This document shows, in pieces, positions 1 to 10,784 of a stretch of 64,000 nt of DNA (its first letter is position 1; each line of letters begins with the position of its first letter). The notes below the pieces were generated by a model. The model made no database searches and was not told where the DNA came from. It was given only the letters and a program-made list of their open reading frames with translations. The translations under genes and the position numbers were made by a program. Source of the DNA: Protea cynaroides (taxonomy: Eukaryota > Streptophyta > Magnoliopsida > Proteales > Proteaceae). Location of the stretch: positions 87,952,676 to 88,016,675 of the forward strand of contig CM053273.1 of assembly GCA_028583415.1 (NCBI GenBank), in the 5' to 3' direction.

Positions 1-250
1 TTATACCACCAAAACCTTACAATCCTCCTTTCGGATTGTAATGATGATTTTGACTTCTTTTCTATTTAAAAAAAATCAACTCACATTACTTCAATAGAGA
101 CGAACAGAACCAAAACCAAGAAAAAAAAAAGTAAAAAACTTCTAAACTACCTTCACCTTTTTTCTTTTGATAACAAAAATTGTTTTTTCTTAGAGAAACC
201 TTATGCACTTCCTTTCTTCTCTTAGATTAGTCATTGATCTATCGAACTTA
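1..250. other. AT-rich sequence, no gene seen
   Basis: Short A/T runs only. No reading frame, repeat structure or RNA gene could be supported. It may be the interior of the LTR element whose primer-binding-like site follows at 251-262. Confidence 0.4.
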
Positions 251-925
251 GTTCTGATACCATTTGTTAAGATTGAGAGCATGCAAAGAAGAAGATTTAC
301 GTGATTCAACACTCTATCGTGGGATATCTACTTCCATACCAGAGAAAGATAGATTTTTTCATTTTCAATAAAAGTCTACAATCTATACTTGATAGGTTTA
401 TCTCCTTTGTTAGCCTTACCTTGGTTTTTCCACACAGAGATAATATATATGGAGAAAAAATATCACCCAATGAAAATCTTACACGTGGCACCCAAAATCA
501 CCTAGGCCAACTAGGCATGATAAAGTGGTGTTCGGCCTTATCTGGTCGGAGTCATAATTCTATCCGGTTATGTCTCCTAGGCGAAGATACAGTCCTATTA
601 GGATACGACGTATGGTCGGAGGTATAATTCTACTGGGTTACGTCTCTCGGTCGGAGCCCAGAGTCCTAAGGCAACTAGGTTACGTCAGAGGAGTCATTCT
701 CCTAGTACAATACGATGCCGATCATAACGGCCATACGACTACTCGTATGGCGACACGAGTCACTCTTATCACTGATCGACTTAGTTTCCTTGGCTACAGT
801 CTCCTACTCCTGTTCGGAGTCTATGACCTGGGTGTTCCTCAGAGCGACACCTTGCAGTCCTATTGGCGATCTACTTTCCTGAATCCCGGTCATTCCATGC
901 TTCTTCCCAATCTCTATAAGTAAAG
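251..925 (-). mobile_element. Possible 5' LTR end with PBS, minus strand
   Basis: On the minus strand, 262-251 reads TGGTATCAGAAC, close to the plant initiator-Met-tRNA primer-binding site. Directly beside it, on the plus strand from about 265, sequence beginning TGTTAAGATTGAGAG looks like the inner end of an LTR. The stretch 500-850 has recurring ggtcgga/ggttacgtc motifs as often seen in LTR U3 regions. The outer LTR edge and a second LTR are not visible, so this is a weak inference. Confidence 0.3.
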
Positions 926-1034
926 GATGTGGTGGAATTTCTTACAATAGAATCCCATGGAAAGAACATGTACATAAAAATGATCTAAACTCGAAAAAGA
1001 CTATTAAAAAAAAAGCAAGAAAGTGTAAGAATGT

Positions 1035-1237
1035 GGATCCACATCCTCTCCTCCCAAAGGTTCGGGAGGAGAGGCGGCGGCCCCGTTAGATGGCCGACAC
1101 TTGTGACTCAGGTGAATCCAGCCAACAAGGGGTGTTAGCTCCGATGGAGGGCTTGGATTCACCCGAACCCCACGTGTCGGCCATCTAAAGAGGCCGCCGC
1201 CTCTTCTCTCGAACCTTGGGAGGCGAGGATTTGGATA
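1035..1237. repeat. Foldback (hairpin) element, about 200 bp
   Basis: Nested inverted arms pair along almost the whole length: 1045-1082 with 1192-1228 (GC-rich, containing GGCGGCGGCC and its complement), 1086-1100 with 1174-1188 (exact 15-nt complement), and 1111-1120 with 1154-1163 (exact 10-nt complement). The GC-rich arms contrast with AT-rich surroundings. It looks like a foldback MITE; no clear target duplication was found. Confidence 0.7.
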
Positions 1238-1252
1238 CTTGAGATCACGGGC

Positions 1253-1829
1253 ATATATATATATATATATATAAGTTTTGGAATCCCATCACCATCGATG
1301 TGATGTGAGACTTACCTTTAGAGTGGGATCCACCGAATATGAACGGTGATGGGATCCTAAATATTTGATGTGATGTGGGACCTAACTCTAGAATGTGGGA
1401 TCCACTAAATATCAACGATGATAGGATCCCAAATAGGATACAAGAACATGCAGGTGAATAGTGAACTATTCTCCTCTCACATCCTTGTATCCCCACCCGG
1501 GACCCATGAAAGACATTACTTACCGCTTTCATCACTCTTTCCTTCCTTATACCGTGGATCGGAATCTATTGCTGCGGATTCGATGAATGGAGCATTCCTT
1601 GGGAATCTCCTTGGGAATGAACATAAGATAAAGCAGAAAATTAAGCGCCACCCTGGAAAATTTTCACCCTTTCATACCGACATTTCATCTGAATTTGCCA
1701 CGTCCCTTCCTGGTTATTTCTTAACGGTAAAACACGCTTGACACATGCATCTCATTCATATATATATATATATATATATATAGCTCAAACCATCACCCAT
1801 CTTAAGAGAAGCTACATCTGAAGAAAGCC
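1253..1829. repeat. AT microsatellites and gatgggatcc-type repeats upstream of gene 1
   Basis: A TA/AT run lies at 1253-1273 and another just upstream of the gene (about 1760-1783). Between them, 1280-1440 carries three degenerate copies of a motif with atcccatcac, gatgtgatgtg and gtgggatccac. Related sequence occurs at 945-985, 2941-3061, 18110-18165, 20950-21005 and 37740-37800. No gene was recognised here; the last 50 bases are the probable 5' leader of the next gene. Confidence 0.5.
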
Positions 1830-2279
1830 ATGGCTCAAATAATATCAACCCTTGTGGTTCTTCCCAAACTCCCACAATCATCTTCCGTCAACTTTCGAAG
1901 CCAGAAAAATGGGTTAAGGCACCACTGCAATCGATCTACGATGAAGGTTTATGCTGCGAGAAGAGATGATTATGGTGGTAGAAATGAGATGGTGGATAAG
2001 AATATGATAGTGCTGAGGAAACGCATTCAGGAGATGAAGATGATGGAGAAGAATCACGAACCTCCTGAGGATTGGATGGAGTGGGAGAAGAAGTATTACA
2101 GACATTACAACTCTGACGTATGTGAAGCGGTGGGTTTGCTTCAAACACAACTCATGGAAATGAGGCCAAGCCTGGTTTTGGGGATGGTGGTTGTTGTCAT
2201 GCTTAGCGTTCCTACATCGATGTTCATTGTGGCGTTGCATTTAATGGAGATTGCCAAGTGGATCTTATCTAGGATATGA
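1830..2279 (+). CDS. Small plastid-type membrane protein, paralogue 1 (149 aa)
   Basis: A single-exon gene whose start ATG sits in a good plant context (gccATGGC). Residues 1-45 are rich in Ser, Leu, Pro and basic residues and lack acidic residues, as in a chloroplast transit peptide. A basic amphipathic segment follows (about 60-75, LRKRIQEMKMMEK), then the conserved block PEDWMEWEKKYY (79-90), then VCEAVGLLQTQLMEMRPS (97-114). A hydrophobic stretch (about 115-137) looks like one membrane span, followed by LMEIAKWIL. Two paralogues lie 15 and 18 kb downstream in the same orientation, sharing the central block nearly residue for residue. That conservation supports real coding function. The family appears plant-specific, but I do not recognise a biochemical role; plastid targeting is an inference. 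Confidence 0.85.
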   Translation: MAQIISTLVVLPKLPQSSSVNFRSQKNGLRHHCNRSTMKVYAARRDDYGGRNEMVDKNMIVLRKRIQEMKMMEKNHEPPEDWMEWEKKYYRHYNSDVCEAVGLLQTQLMEMRPSLVLGMVVVVMLSVPTSMFIVALHLMEIAKWILSRI

Positions 2280-2357
2280 TCCAATTCTCTCTTTGGACAA
2301 TACTTCATCTCTTCTTTTTTTTATAATATTTATAGGCTCTACTTTCTTCTCTTTTTC

Positions 2358-2381
2358 ATTATTATTATTATTATTATTATT
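2358..2381. repeat. (ATT)n microsatellite
   Basis: Eight ATT units lie about 80 bases downstream of the stop codon of gene 1, within its likely 3' untranslated region. A similar run lies at about 3110-3140. Confidence 0.85.
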
Positions 2382-2451
2382 GGTAAAGGCTCTTCTTCGT
2401 TATCAATTAGATAGGTGAGTTTGAGTGGCAGTTCTAGTATTTCATTGCATT

Positions 2452-2663
2452 GTTTGTTTTAATATAAAATTTTACTGTAAAATTTTACCAGTAATATTTT
2501 ATATATAAAAAATTTATATCTATTTTCAATAGATAAAAGAAAAACAAAATTCATTTTTCATCTCTTTACATATAAAACGTTACATGTAAAATTTTATACG
2601 TCAAACCAAACGGAATTGTAGCAGGTAAAATTTTACGGTAAAATTTTACGTCGAAACAAAAGA
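2452..2663. mobile_element. MITE with roughly 40-bp terminal inverted repeats
   Basis: The left end (2452-2492) and the reverse complement of the right end (2620-2663) both read as gtttg/ttaaa-type sequence followed by AAAATTTTAC, one spacer base, then GTAAAATTTTACC. The interior is AT-rich and non-coding. About 210 bp with matched inverted ends fits a DNA-transposon-derived MITE. I could not settle the target duplication, so the superfamily is open. Confidence 0.65.
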
Positions 2664-2940
2664 GCTTTAGAAACTAAAATAAATCTACCAATGAAAAAGG
2701 GCGGTTATAACTTACAACACATGTTATGTGGAGGTAAAAAGTTTACTAAGTTAATTTTTCATGCATTCTTCTCCAAAACCAGTGCAATTAAGGGGTGGTT
2801 TTGATTTTTATGAAAAATGATCTTTAAGATCCAATGGTTACAAAAGTAGTGATAAAATCCAGTTACAACCAAGTTACAATTAGAAAAAATCATTAAATGT
2901 CAATCAATGGTTGTTCTCTTTATTTTGAGAATGGTTAACT

Positions 2941-3061
2941 ACATGTACTTGTATTCTCTATAGGATCTCATCACCGTTCATATCAAGTGGGCCCCACATT
3001 CTAGAGGTGAGTCCTACACCGTATCGATAGTGATGGAATCCCATGAAGAATACATGTACAT
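2941..3061. repeat. Small foldback element, about 120 bp
   Basis: The left arm (2941-2975, starting ACATGTACTTGTATTC) is the inverted counterpart of the right arm (3029-3060, ending AGAATACATGTACA). Half-copies of the arm appear at 945-985, 18110-18165 and 20950-21005. This defines a dispersed family of short foldback repeats within the window. Confidence 0.55.
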
Positions 3062-3109
3062 GAAAATAATCCGAACTCATTTATTTTTACTTTCTTCTTT
3101 CTTCCTTGC

Positions 3110-3140
3110 CATTATTATTATTATTATTATCATTATTATT
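3110..3140. repeat. (ATT)n microsatellite
   Basis: An imperfect run of ATT units interrupted by ATC. The Leu-rich reading frame across it is a repeat artefact. Confidence 0.75.
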
Positions 3141-3294
3141 ATTTTTCTTACCTTGCCATTGTTTGGTCATTCCTTATTGGCTTAATTTTGAAGCCAATTT
3201 CCTGGCTAGAGGTGCTTTGAAGCTCCCAACACCATGCACGAGGAAAAGACCATCAGCTGGGGACACTCATGGATTTAGTTCAAGTACGATATCT

Positions 3295-3610
3295 GTATTT
3301 GAATCAATGAAGGATAAGGTATCGGTTAGTAACATTCAGGTATCGGTCATATACTGATGTGGTATACCTTTGTCGTATAGGTCAAGTATCAATTATTTGT
3401 CGGCCAATATTAGCCGACCGTGTTGACATATGTTGATCAATATCGGTTTGTATTTGCCCTTATCGATTAGGTATTGATTTGGTATCAGTTCCCATACCGA
3501 TTCAACAAAACTTTTCTGTATTAATCATGTATCTGTATCAGTCGTGATCGATACCAATAAGAATCAGTTAATACAACTAATAAGATACCAATACCTCAAT
3601 CCATGGTGGT
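3295..3610. repeat. GTATCGG-rich degenerate foldback
   Basis: The sequence is dense in tatcggt and its complement accgata. The left side (gaaggataaggtatcg, 3307-3322) faces an inverted counterpart near 3580-3606 (gataccaatacctcaatc). It resembles the larger TATCG-rich foldback at 57705-58848. No coding potential is seen. Confidence 0.45.
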
Positions 3611-3985
3611 AATGCTCTCGTGATATCGTACATATGGAAAGACGCTCAAGGGGAAAGATGAACATGATATATATGAACCCCCAATTTTGAAGAGGGTGCT
3701 AGCCAGATCAACATCATTTGTCATCTTCTCATGTTAATAGTTCCATACCGAAGGTCTAGGAGACTTTGGATGTAGTTAGTTCCTCTTCCTAACAGTTCAA
3801 GATTTTGATTCGGACTAAGTATCTCCACACGTTAATAGTCCCACCTCCATTGTTTAGGACTTTGGGGTGTGTATGTCTTACCTGTTGGTTCATCTTCATA
3901 GCAGTTTGAGATTTCGGGTTGAAATAATACCCACCAATTTGATCTTATTCCTCAATCCTCTCTACTTAATTTTTTCTCCCTTGAA
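3611..3985. other. No gene seen
   Basis: Intergenic sequence with no reading frame or repeat structure that I can support. A pair of related phrases (catgttaatagttcc and cacgttaatagtccc, near 3735 and 3820) suggests an old internal duplication. Confidence 0.35.
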
Positions 3986-4085
3986 GGGGATAGTTCAGTC
4001 GGTTAGGACCAACACCTCAGGGGCTCATAATTAAGATATCGTGAGTTCAAATCTCCTTGGGATTTACCTGTGTCCAAAAAAAAAT
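3986..4085 (+). mobile_element. tRNA-derived SINE-like retroposon
   Basis: It begins like a tRNA (GGGGATAGTTCAGTCGGTTA). The A-box-like TAGTTCAGTCGG is at 3991-4002 and the B-box-like GAGTTCAAATC at about 4043-4053, with a CTCATAA anticodon-loop-like segment between them. The 3' part (gggatttacctgtgtcc) runs into an A-tract at 4076-4084. The cloverleaf is not intact, so this is a SINE or tRNA pseudogene and not a functional tRNA. Confidence 0.6.
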
Positions 4086-4089
4086 TCCA

Positions 4090-4837
4090 TTCTTAATCTC
4101 TCGTCAAACACTTCAAGCCCTCCACACTCCATATAAATTTCACACTCCATGGACGGAAATGGAATCACCTAAAAGATGCATGTAAGTGCAGAGGAATCTA
4201 GTCTTTTTCCTTTTTTGGTAGAAAAAAAAAATTGCAAGTGTAGTTGTTTTAAGGGGGGCGCTGGTATTCCAGTTCATTTAGTCAATTCATACTTTTGATA
4301 TATTCCATGTTTTCTATTCAAATTCAATGAAAAAAAATAAGAGATTCGTCCTTCTCTTCGAATACTATCCAGAATGATTGATTCTCATATGAGGTAGATT
4401 AACATTATTAAAATTAAGAATAATTTTTTTGAATCTTTTAAAATTTCAACAGTAATTTAGACTTAAATTTGACCAACGGCATTCCCATGTATAATATTCA
4501 CATGTCTAATGTGTCCAAAAAGTTTTTAGGTGTAAATTGATTTATAAATGGTTTCCCACAGTTGATGGATAAGGAATGAATATTCTTGGATCATAACACG
4601 ATCACAATCTTTTTATCTTTTTTTGACTAACGATGGGTATCTAGATGCTGACGATTGATCTGAATAGACTCGACAGCCCATATTAACCTCATAACCACAT
4701 GGACCCTCATACATATAAAGCAATCAAAAGAATGTGAAACTATTCCCACCAAACACTTGAAGAACAAAACTCCAATAATTAAATAATAAACTAATTAAAA
4801 ATATGGACATGACATTTTTGTTAAGCCCTTTTATCAC

Positions 4838-4870
<33 letters not shown>

Positions 4871-5354
4871 ATATGTTAAGCCATATCATAGTAAAATTGT
4901 ATACGGCATAATAATATCATGAATTATAATTATCATATATTTTAATCTCTTCTTCCAATCTCATATTTGATAATGTATTATATATATTATAATATAATAA
5001 TAATCTATTAATATTAAACTCATATTTGTTGCTCATCGCGATAGTGAAAGGCATATGTAACCCATTTTTTAACCAGTTTAATTTACTCGTTTCCCTATCG
5101 GTTAACATCGTTTAACAGTTCTAACTCATAACCGAACTTTTTAATTATGTGTAAAATTGAAATGGAACTGATAAATTTTGATTCGGATCAAATTTTTACA
5201 AGCCAGATCCGGTTCAGATTTAGCACCCTTAGTTGAAGTGTCGAGAACCTATCATTGTAACGAAATCAGAAAATGCATCCACATGGTTGGATTAATTCTT
5301 TCAATTAATATGATCATATGAATCCCTGTGATAGACTCCAACTTTACGGCATAA
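4090..5354. other. Intergenic, includes 30-nt poly-A
   Basis: AT-rich sequence without a supportable gene. A pure A run of about 30 nt lies at 4839-4868. It could be the tail of an old plus-strand retroposon, but no body was recognised upstream. Confidence 0.4.
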
Positions 5355-5770
5355 AATTAGGGGAAAATTTCATGCATCTCTCTTGAGTTTAACCATAAAT
5401 CAACCACCCCCCATTTTCGGCGATTATGTCAACCGCAAACCACGTTGTTAAGTTCTCTAACAAAAAAAATGAAAAGATTGTTTTTCCCTTGTACTAAAAA
5501 CACTATGGGGTTTTCAAGTTTCAAGATTCCCCTCTATCAGAACCCTAAACTGAACGGAAGGGGAGACTGTGTTGTGCTATACATACCGGTGTAAAGAGCG
5601 GTGCCGGAGAGTTTTTCCACTGGAGAGGATTTCAGCCGGAGCCGGAGAAGAGAGTCTGAAGGTCTCTCGACTTTGTTTCAAAACGTAGGTATAAAGTGAA
5701 GGGAGGGGTTTAAAACTAAAGTCTATAGTGTTTTCGTCCCTCACGATTGCAAGCTAGGGGTCTGCATGAC
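5355..5770. repeat. Repeat fragment whose end recurs inverted at 15.4 kb
   Basis: The segment from about 5360 to 5435 (aaaatttcatgcatctctct, ttaaccataaatcaac, cccatttt, gattatgtcaacc) matches the reverse complement of 15405-15484 with the same order of motifs. This indicates two dispersed copies of one repeat in opposite orientation. The rest, to about 5770, is a GC-richer non-coding stretch with ggtgccggagag-type sequence. Confidence 0.4.
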
Positions 5771-5877
5771 CTGGCCTACTAAGTTACTCAGCGGCAAGTT
5801 CGATCAGAGTTATGGAATTGAGTAACGAAAGAAATAACACTATTGAGTAACAAAAGAAATAACCCTATGGATTAACG

Positions 5878-6358
5878 TGTCAAGTTTCCAACTCAAAAGT
5901 TCGAACTAGTAAATGGAGGGACTCTTCATATATAAGATCACAGGATTCCAATCTCATTAGCAATGTGGAACTATTCCCAATACTCCCCTTCACATGTAAC
6001 CCCACCGTTAAGTGGTGTATATGTGGTAGTACATGTGGCTTTACATGACACTTTTCAGGTGACTGGTCCTTCTTCTTGGGTGACTTATAGTCCTTCTTTG
6101 GGTGACATATGGTCCTTCTTTTGGGTGGTCATCCCTCTTTGGGTGACCATAGACCCTCTTTTGTGCATCTGGCGTCCCTCTTTCAGTGACTTAGCCTCTC
6201 TTTTTTTTTTTCTTTAGGATTAATATGAGAGGGAACCCGGAGCTTTGATACCATGTCAAGTTTCCAACTCAAAAGTTCGAACTAGTAAGTAGAGGGACTC
6301 TTCATATATAAGACCACAGGATTCCAACATCATTAGCAATGTGGGACTATTCCCAATA
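5878..6358 (-). mobile_element. TRIM retrotransposon, 481 bp, complete
   Basis: Two direct repeats of exactly 105 bp (5878-5982 and 6254-6358) flank 271 bp of non-coding sequence. Read on the minus strand the LTR ends in TTGACA. It is followed with no gap by TGGTATCAAAGC (6253-6242), an initiator-Met-tRNA primer-binding site. On the other side a polypurine tract (GAAGGGGAG, about 5991-5983) abuts the 3' LTR. The 5-bp flanks taacg (5873-5877) and taatg (6359-6363) are a target duplication with one mismatch. Small size, LTR-PBS-PPT architecture and lack of coding define a terminal-repeat retrotransposon in miniature. It depends on enzymes supplied in trans. Confidence 0.9.
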
Positions 6359-6363
6359 TAATG

Positions 6364-7549
6364 GACTAAACATAGGAAGGAACATGGAGCTCATGTTTTA
6401 TCTTCTTTTACAATATTACACGAACTGAATTGACCTGACTTGAAAAGCTACTACTATCTTTGTTTTGATTACCGTTGGTCAAAAAGTTAAGTTTGATTAG
6501 GGTTTAAGGATGGATCGAGAGAGAAGACTCGGCCTCTCTCTGGCGACTCTCTTCCCAGTGACTCTTCCTTTAGTGTCTCCACCACACCAACTCCCCAGAA
6601 GCATTTATAGATCCTCACGATGTGCGGTATCCATAATTTCAGAGAGAACCTTCATGACCTCAATTGGGATCACAGGAACTCCATGCATTGGAATCCTTTC
6701 AATGCCATGATATTGATTCTCAACGCACCTGTTCTATATCATCTTCCTTATGGTGATTCAAGATATGTTCGATGCTGGTCAAGGTTTACTTTAGCTTCTA
6801 ATTCTTGTAAACGAATTTCAAGTGACTCATAGAATTCTGTCATACATTTCTGCTATGTATCTGCTAAGCTGATCGATTTTTGAGAAGATCCCAATTGTGT
6901 TTTATACTCTGCCAAAAATCGCTTTGTTTCCTATAACTAAGACTTTGTGTTTTCCAACTCTTCTGTACATCTAGTTAAATCCGTTTCCATGTTATGTTTG
7001 TCGTATTTCAGTTGTTCCAGTTCCTCCAATGAAGAACTTCAGGATTAGAGAAAGAGTTAGAAATGTGGGTACTTGGGAAGAAAGGTGGATTTGTAGAACA
7101 AATTTAGCTACTACTTGAAGTATTCAAAACTTTCCAATTCAAATGGTCACATCTAGCTAATCCCAATGGAAAGAAATTAGTCAGAGGAAATTACTGTTGT
7201 ATGATGAATAGCCAAGTGTAAAATTGCCATTAAAAACATAAGTGATGATACAACTCATCACCTAATGTAAAACCTGCACCTGAATCCCCTACTGACCGGG
7301 ATTTCTCCGAAGCCAGGTTTTCCCACGCCATCAACTGATGTAACCGGTGCGGATCTGATGGTACGTCCAGAGCATAGGTGAGTCTTCCTATCTGGACCCT
7401 AAGTATAATAGTAGACATTAGGTGGGCCCAACATGCATCCCAGTGCGTAGGGCCTGAAGAATTGATGTCGGGGCCAAGTTTTAGCCCTATTGGCAGTAGA
7501 ACCAGCGGATGAGTCACCTGGCTCCCTACCGCCGGCTTATCCTCAAATG
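6364..7549. other. Intergenic, no gene recognised
   Basis: Short frames at 6510-6832 lack any recognisable family, codon-bias signal or homologous partner in the window, so I do not call them genes. No inverted or direct repeat structure is evident. Confidence 0.35.
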
Positions 7550-7564
7550 ACACACACACACACA

Positions 7565-7640
<76 letters not shown>

Positions 7641-7641
7641 A
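7550..7641. repeat. Compound (CA)n(TC)n microsatellite
   Basis: About ten CA units followed by some thirty-five TC units. The Ser/Leu and Arg/Glu repeat frames over it are artefacts. Confidence 0.95.
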
Positions 7642-8634
7642 CCCATTTTGTATAAATAGGGGATCAATCCTCATTCCATACTTTCAAACATTTGAAGATT
7701 GGTGTGTGTGTGCTTGGAAAAAGAGTTGGAGGAAGTTGAAACTCAAAACTTGGCGCTCAAGGTTAGAACTTTCATCCTTCCAAGTAAGTCTATTCCTCCT
7801 AACCTCTTCTTTGCAGTGTTTAAAGGGTCATCCTTGATGGTGGTGGTTGGCCACCATCAATGGCCATTAATGGTTGGCCACCAAACCCTAGAACTTTGCC
7901 TAGGTTATCACCCACCTCCAATAGAGGTATTAATGGACTAATAACATTAATAGGTGTGGGAAATATGCTTCCCACCATATAAAATAAGTTGGAAGATGTT
8001 GGGGAGGAAAATCTCCCCAAGGAAACTTTATCTTCCCCGCTGAGTTTGATTTCTTGGACTCAGCCGACAGACCCGAAGGGGCTGATGGGGTAATGTCCTT
8101 GCCCCATGGCTCTAGTATGATGACCATATATATATTGTCTGGCTAGCAGATGGGGCTGGTAGGGCCTTCATCCACCGCCAGACCCCATACTCAAAGAATA
8201 TCTTGGCTGAGCTCAGCCGGTGGCATATTCCACTGGATAGAATCCCCTGACTTACCATAAAGGGGCCAGCTTATGCCATTTGGTAGGGAGCTGGCGGCAC
8301 CCCAAAGCGTTGCGGATTGATCCGCAGACTTGGTACACCGGCTCACTCACAGCAGGTTTTCAAGGCTTAGCCAATGGATAAAATTGGTAGCACCTACCGC
8401 TGGTACAATCCATCGCCTTGACTACTGATAGCCTGTTTGCCTAATTCAATCTTTCGAGGACCAATCATAGGGTTCATGATTCGCCCTGGGACCCGCATTG
8501 GGACATTTAGAACATATATGTATCAGTTTAAAAGTTATCTAACATACTTAATGAGACTTATGCTAATGATTAGGTAAATCGACGCGGATAGGTGACGTAG
8601 CTTACTACCGGCTTTTAGGTTCTGCAACACTTGT
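7642..8634 (+). other. LTR-like or promoter-like sequence with TATA box
   Basis: TATAAATAGG at 7651-7660 directly follows the microsatellite, as in an LTR or gene promoter. Local palindromes around ggttggccacca occupy 7840-7885. No reading frame is convincing. The same unit resumes after the MULE at 14082, because the MULE split this sequence. Confidence 0.3.
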
Positions 8635-8643
8635 GGTGCCTAC

Positions 8644-8791
8644 GGAAAGAAATCGTCTCCCGCCTGGCTTTATGCGGGAGACACGGCTGCTTCCTTTGGA
8701 TGTGCAATACGTGGCAGGTATCATATCTGACGCTCAACAATCCATTGATGCATAATGTTATAACTAGAAGGTGTTGCATCCTATCAAATAT
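8644..8791 (+). repeat. Left terminal inverted repeat of the MULE
   Basis: This 148-bp repeat aligns without net gaps to the reverse complement of 13925-14072. It starts GGAAAGAAATCGTCTCCCGC and ends ctatcaaatat. A further subterminal match (tctcagagttttcaac, 8795-8810) faces 13870-13889. Confidence 0.9.
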
Positions 8792-9933
8792 CTATCTCAG
8801 AGTTTTCAACCGCGAAACTTGATTTTGAATCTGCAAGACTCTACACCATTTTTCGTGGGGGATATTGTTTCAAGGGGAGAAGAAGTTGAGAGAGTGGCGG
8901 AGGAGAAAGGAGATCGAGCTCTGTGGGTTTTTTTTCCAGGGGAGTGGCGGAGGGGAAAGAAGATCGAGTTGATCTGCAACTTCTTGCATTTCTTCCACGA
9001 TACAAACATCTTAGCCGCTATTCAGATATTTAGGGCTTTTCTTTTTTGGAAAAAAGAAAAGAAAAGGGAAAAAGAAGGGGGATGGGGGTGTTCAATCGTT
9101 CACGTTGGAATGCGATGCGCTTGTGAACTCCAAGTTTTTGATTCATCTGCTGGAATTTGCTTACTGACCGTGGTCTTCTGAACAGTGAAGATTTCTTTCT
9201 ATGAGCTCCGAACCGCCTGGGTTTATGAACAACATTGACGTCCATCAGAGTAATAGAGTATGTCCATCACAATTAACACTATCTAATTAGATATTTTCTT
9301 CCTTTACAGAAGTGAATCCCTTCTCAATCCATCATCTGTTGGGTTCATAAAACGATTTGCATTGAGTTGCTAGCTCAGTAACCTTGGTCCAACTGGGACT
9401 GGTGCTTATTCAAAAAGAGTTTGATGATATTTATAACAAAGAAGCTATTTTTTATTTAGTACATGGAGAACCTTGAATGCATAACATATGTATTGTAGTT
9501 TGTAGCCAGAGCAAACATCTTGTATTAGTTAAGAATCTAAAATTTGGTCTTTCTCAAACCAATTTTATTTTATATATATCTTTTCATCCTTGAGACTGGA
9601 TCTCAAAAGAGTTTGACTGTTTTTTCTGTGTTAACTCTTCAATATCACCTCATAATTTGCAGAACAGTTACAATAGATGGTGGCCATGAGTTTTCAGGAG
9701 AAATTTTCTGATGACCACAATCTGAGTTGGAAAAAGCTCTTAGTCAATGAAAATTCCAGTGCTAGAATGAGTTGCAAGATCCCAGTAGATTCATCAAATC
9801 AAAAAATCCAATACAATTTGATGAACATAACCATATTGTATGGACTACTGTGTTATAAAGCTAATTGGGTGTTCTTAATTATATAGGTCTTAAAATCTAT
9901 TTTAAGCCGTGAGTAGGAGGCCTGCAGAAAAAA

Positions 9934-10028
9934 GTTAGACTAATCTGTGCCATACTGAACTATAAGTTAGACCAATCTATGCCATATTGAACAATAGGTT
10001 AGACCAATCTGTGCCATACTGCCATTCG
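9934..10028. repeat. Three tandem 32-bp units inside the MULE
   Basis: Units start at 9934, 9966 and 9998, each containing gttagac(c/t)aatct and tgccata(c/t)tg. They differ by a few substitutions. Confidence 0.85.
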
Positions 10029-10734
10029 TTAAAACAGTCTTACTTGACCCATTTATTATGTTTTGGTTTATTGCATATAAGAAAATGATTGAAATATCGA
10101 ATGCCAAATAAAGGGTTAGTCAATTGTTTGGTTCTCAAAATGCTTAGGAAATTAAAACAGAATGGGAGAAATGACATAAACCTTTCTTACCTTTTCACAT
10201 ACAAAAAAGAAAACCTGTAAAATTAAGAAGAAAGGAAATTCTAATCATATTTTGGAAACTCAATTTGATGAGACTTTGACTAATCCATATTATCCTTGGG
10301 AAAAAAAAATGAGAGAGTTTGTTTCTTGGTTTCCCATTAATTAAAAGCAGTTTAACTTGGTCCATACAATATGGTTATGTTTATAACATATAATTTGATG
10401 AACATAACCTTTTCAATCCATCATCTGTTGGGTCCATACAATTTGAGGTTGCAGGATCCCAGTAGACTTGGGCCTGGTACCCAGCCTTGTGCTCTAGATT
10501 CAAATCATAGGATATACAATTGTGTTTGACCTAGAATGTCCCCTCCCCCTCCCCCTCTTCCTCCCCCTCTCTGAAACGCACTGGGTTGAATTTTCAGACT
10601 GAAATGTTAAATTTAGGTTGTATCTTCAACATTAATGCTTGTGAAGTTTTTATCCCTCATTTCTCATACATGTGCATCTATTTCTCTAAAGCAGGGCCGG
10701 ATTAGTGGGTATGAGGGTGAAGAACCAAGAGAAT

Positions 10735-10784
10735 GAAGAATGAGATAGGAACTACAGAGGGTGAAGAATGAGATAGGAACTACA
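10735..10784. repeat. Two tandem 27-bp units inside the MULE
   Basis: GAAGAATGAGATAGGAACTA followed by cag occurs at 10735 and again at 10762. Just downstream, attcttttttgtctgcaaa is also duplicated (about 10796 and 10833). Such small duplications show repeated slippage or gap repair in the interior. Confidence 0.75.

Noticed and set aside
3986..4085. Functional tRNA gene
   Set aside because: A and B boxes are present but the arms do not pair into a cloverleaf, and the sequence runs into an A-tract, so a SINE or pseudogene is likelier.
7490..7837. Long Ser/Leu reading frame
   Set aside because: It is created by the (TC)n microsatellite at 7567-7641; flanking codons have no family resemblance.
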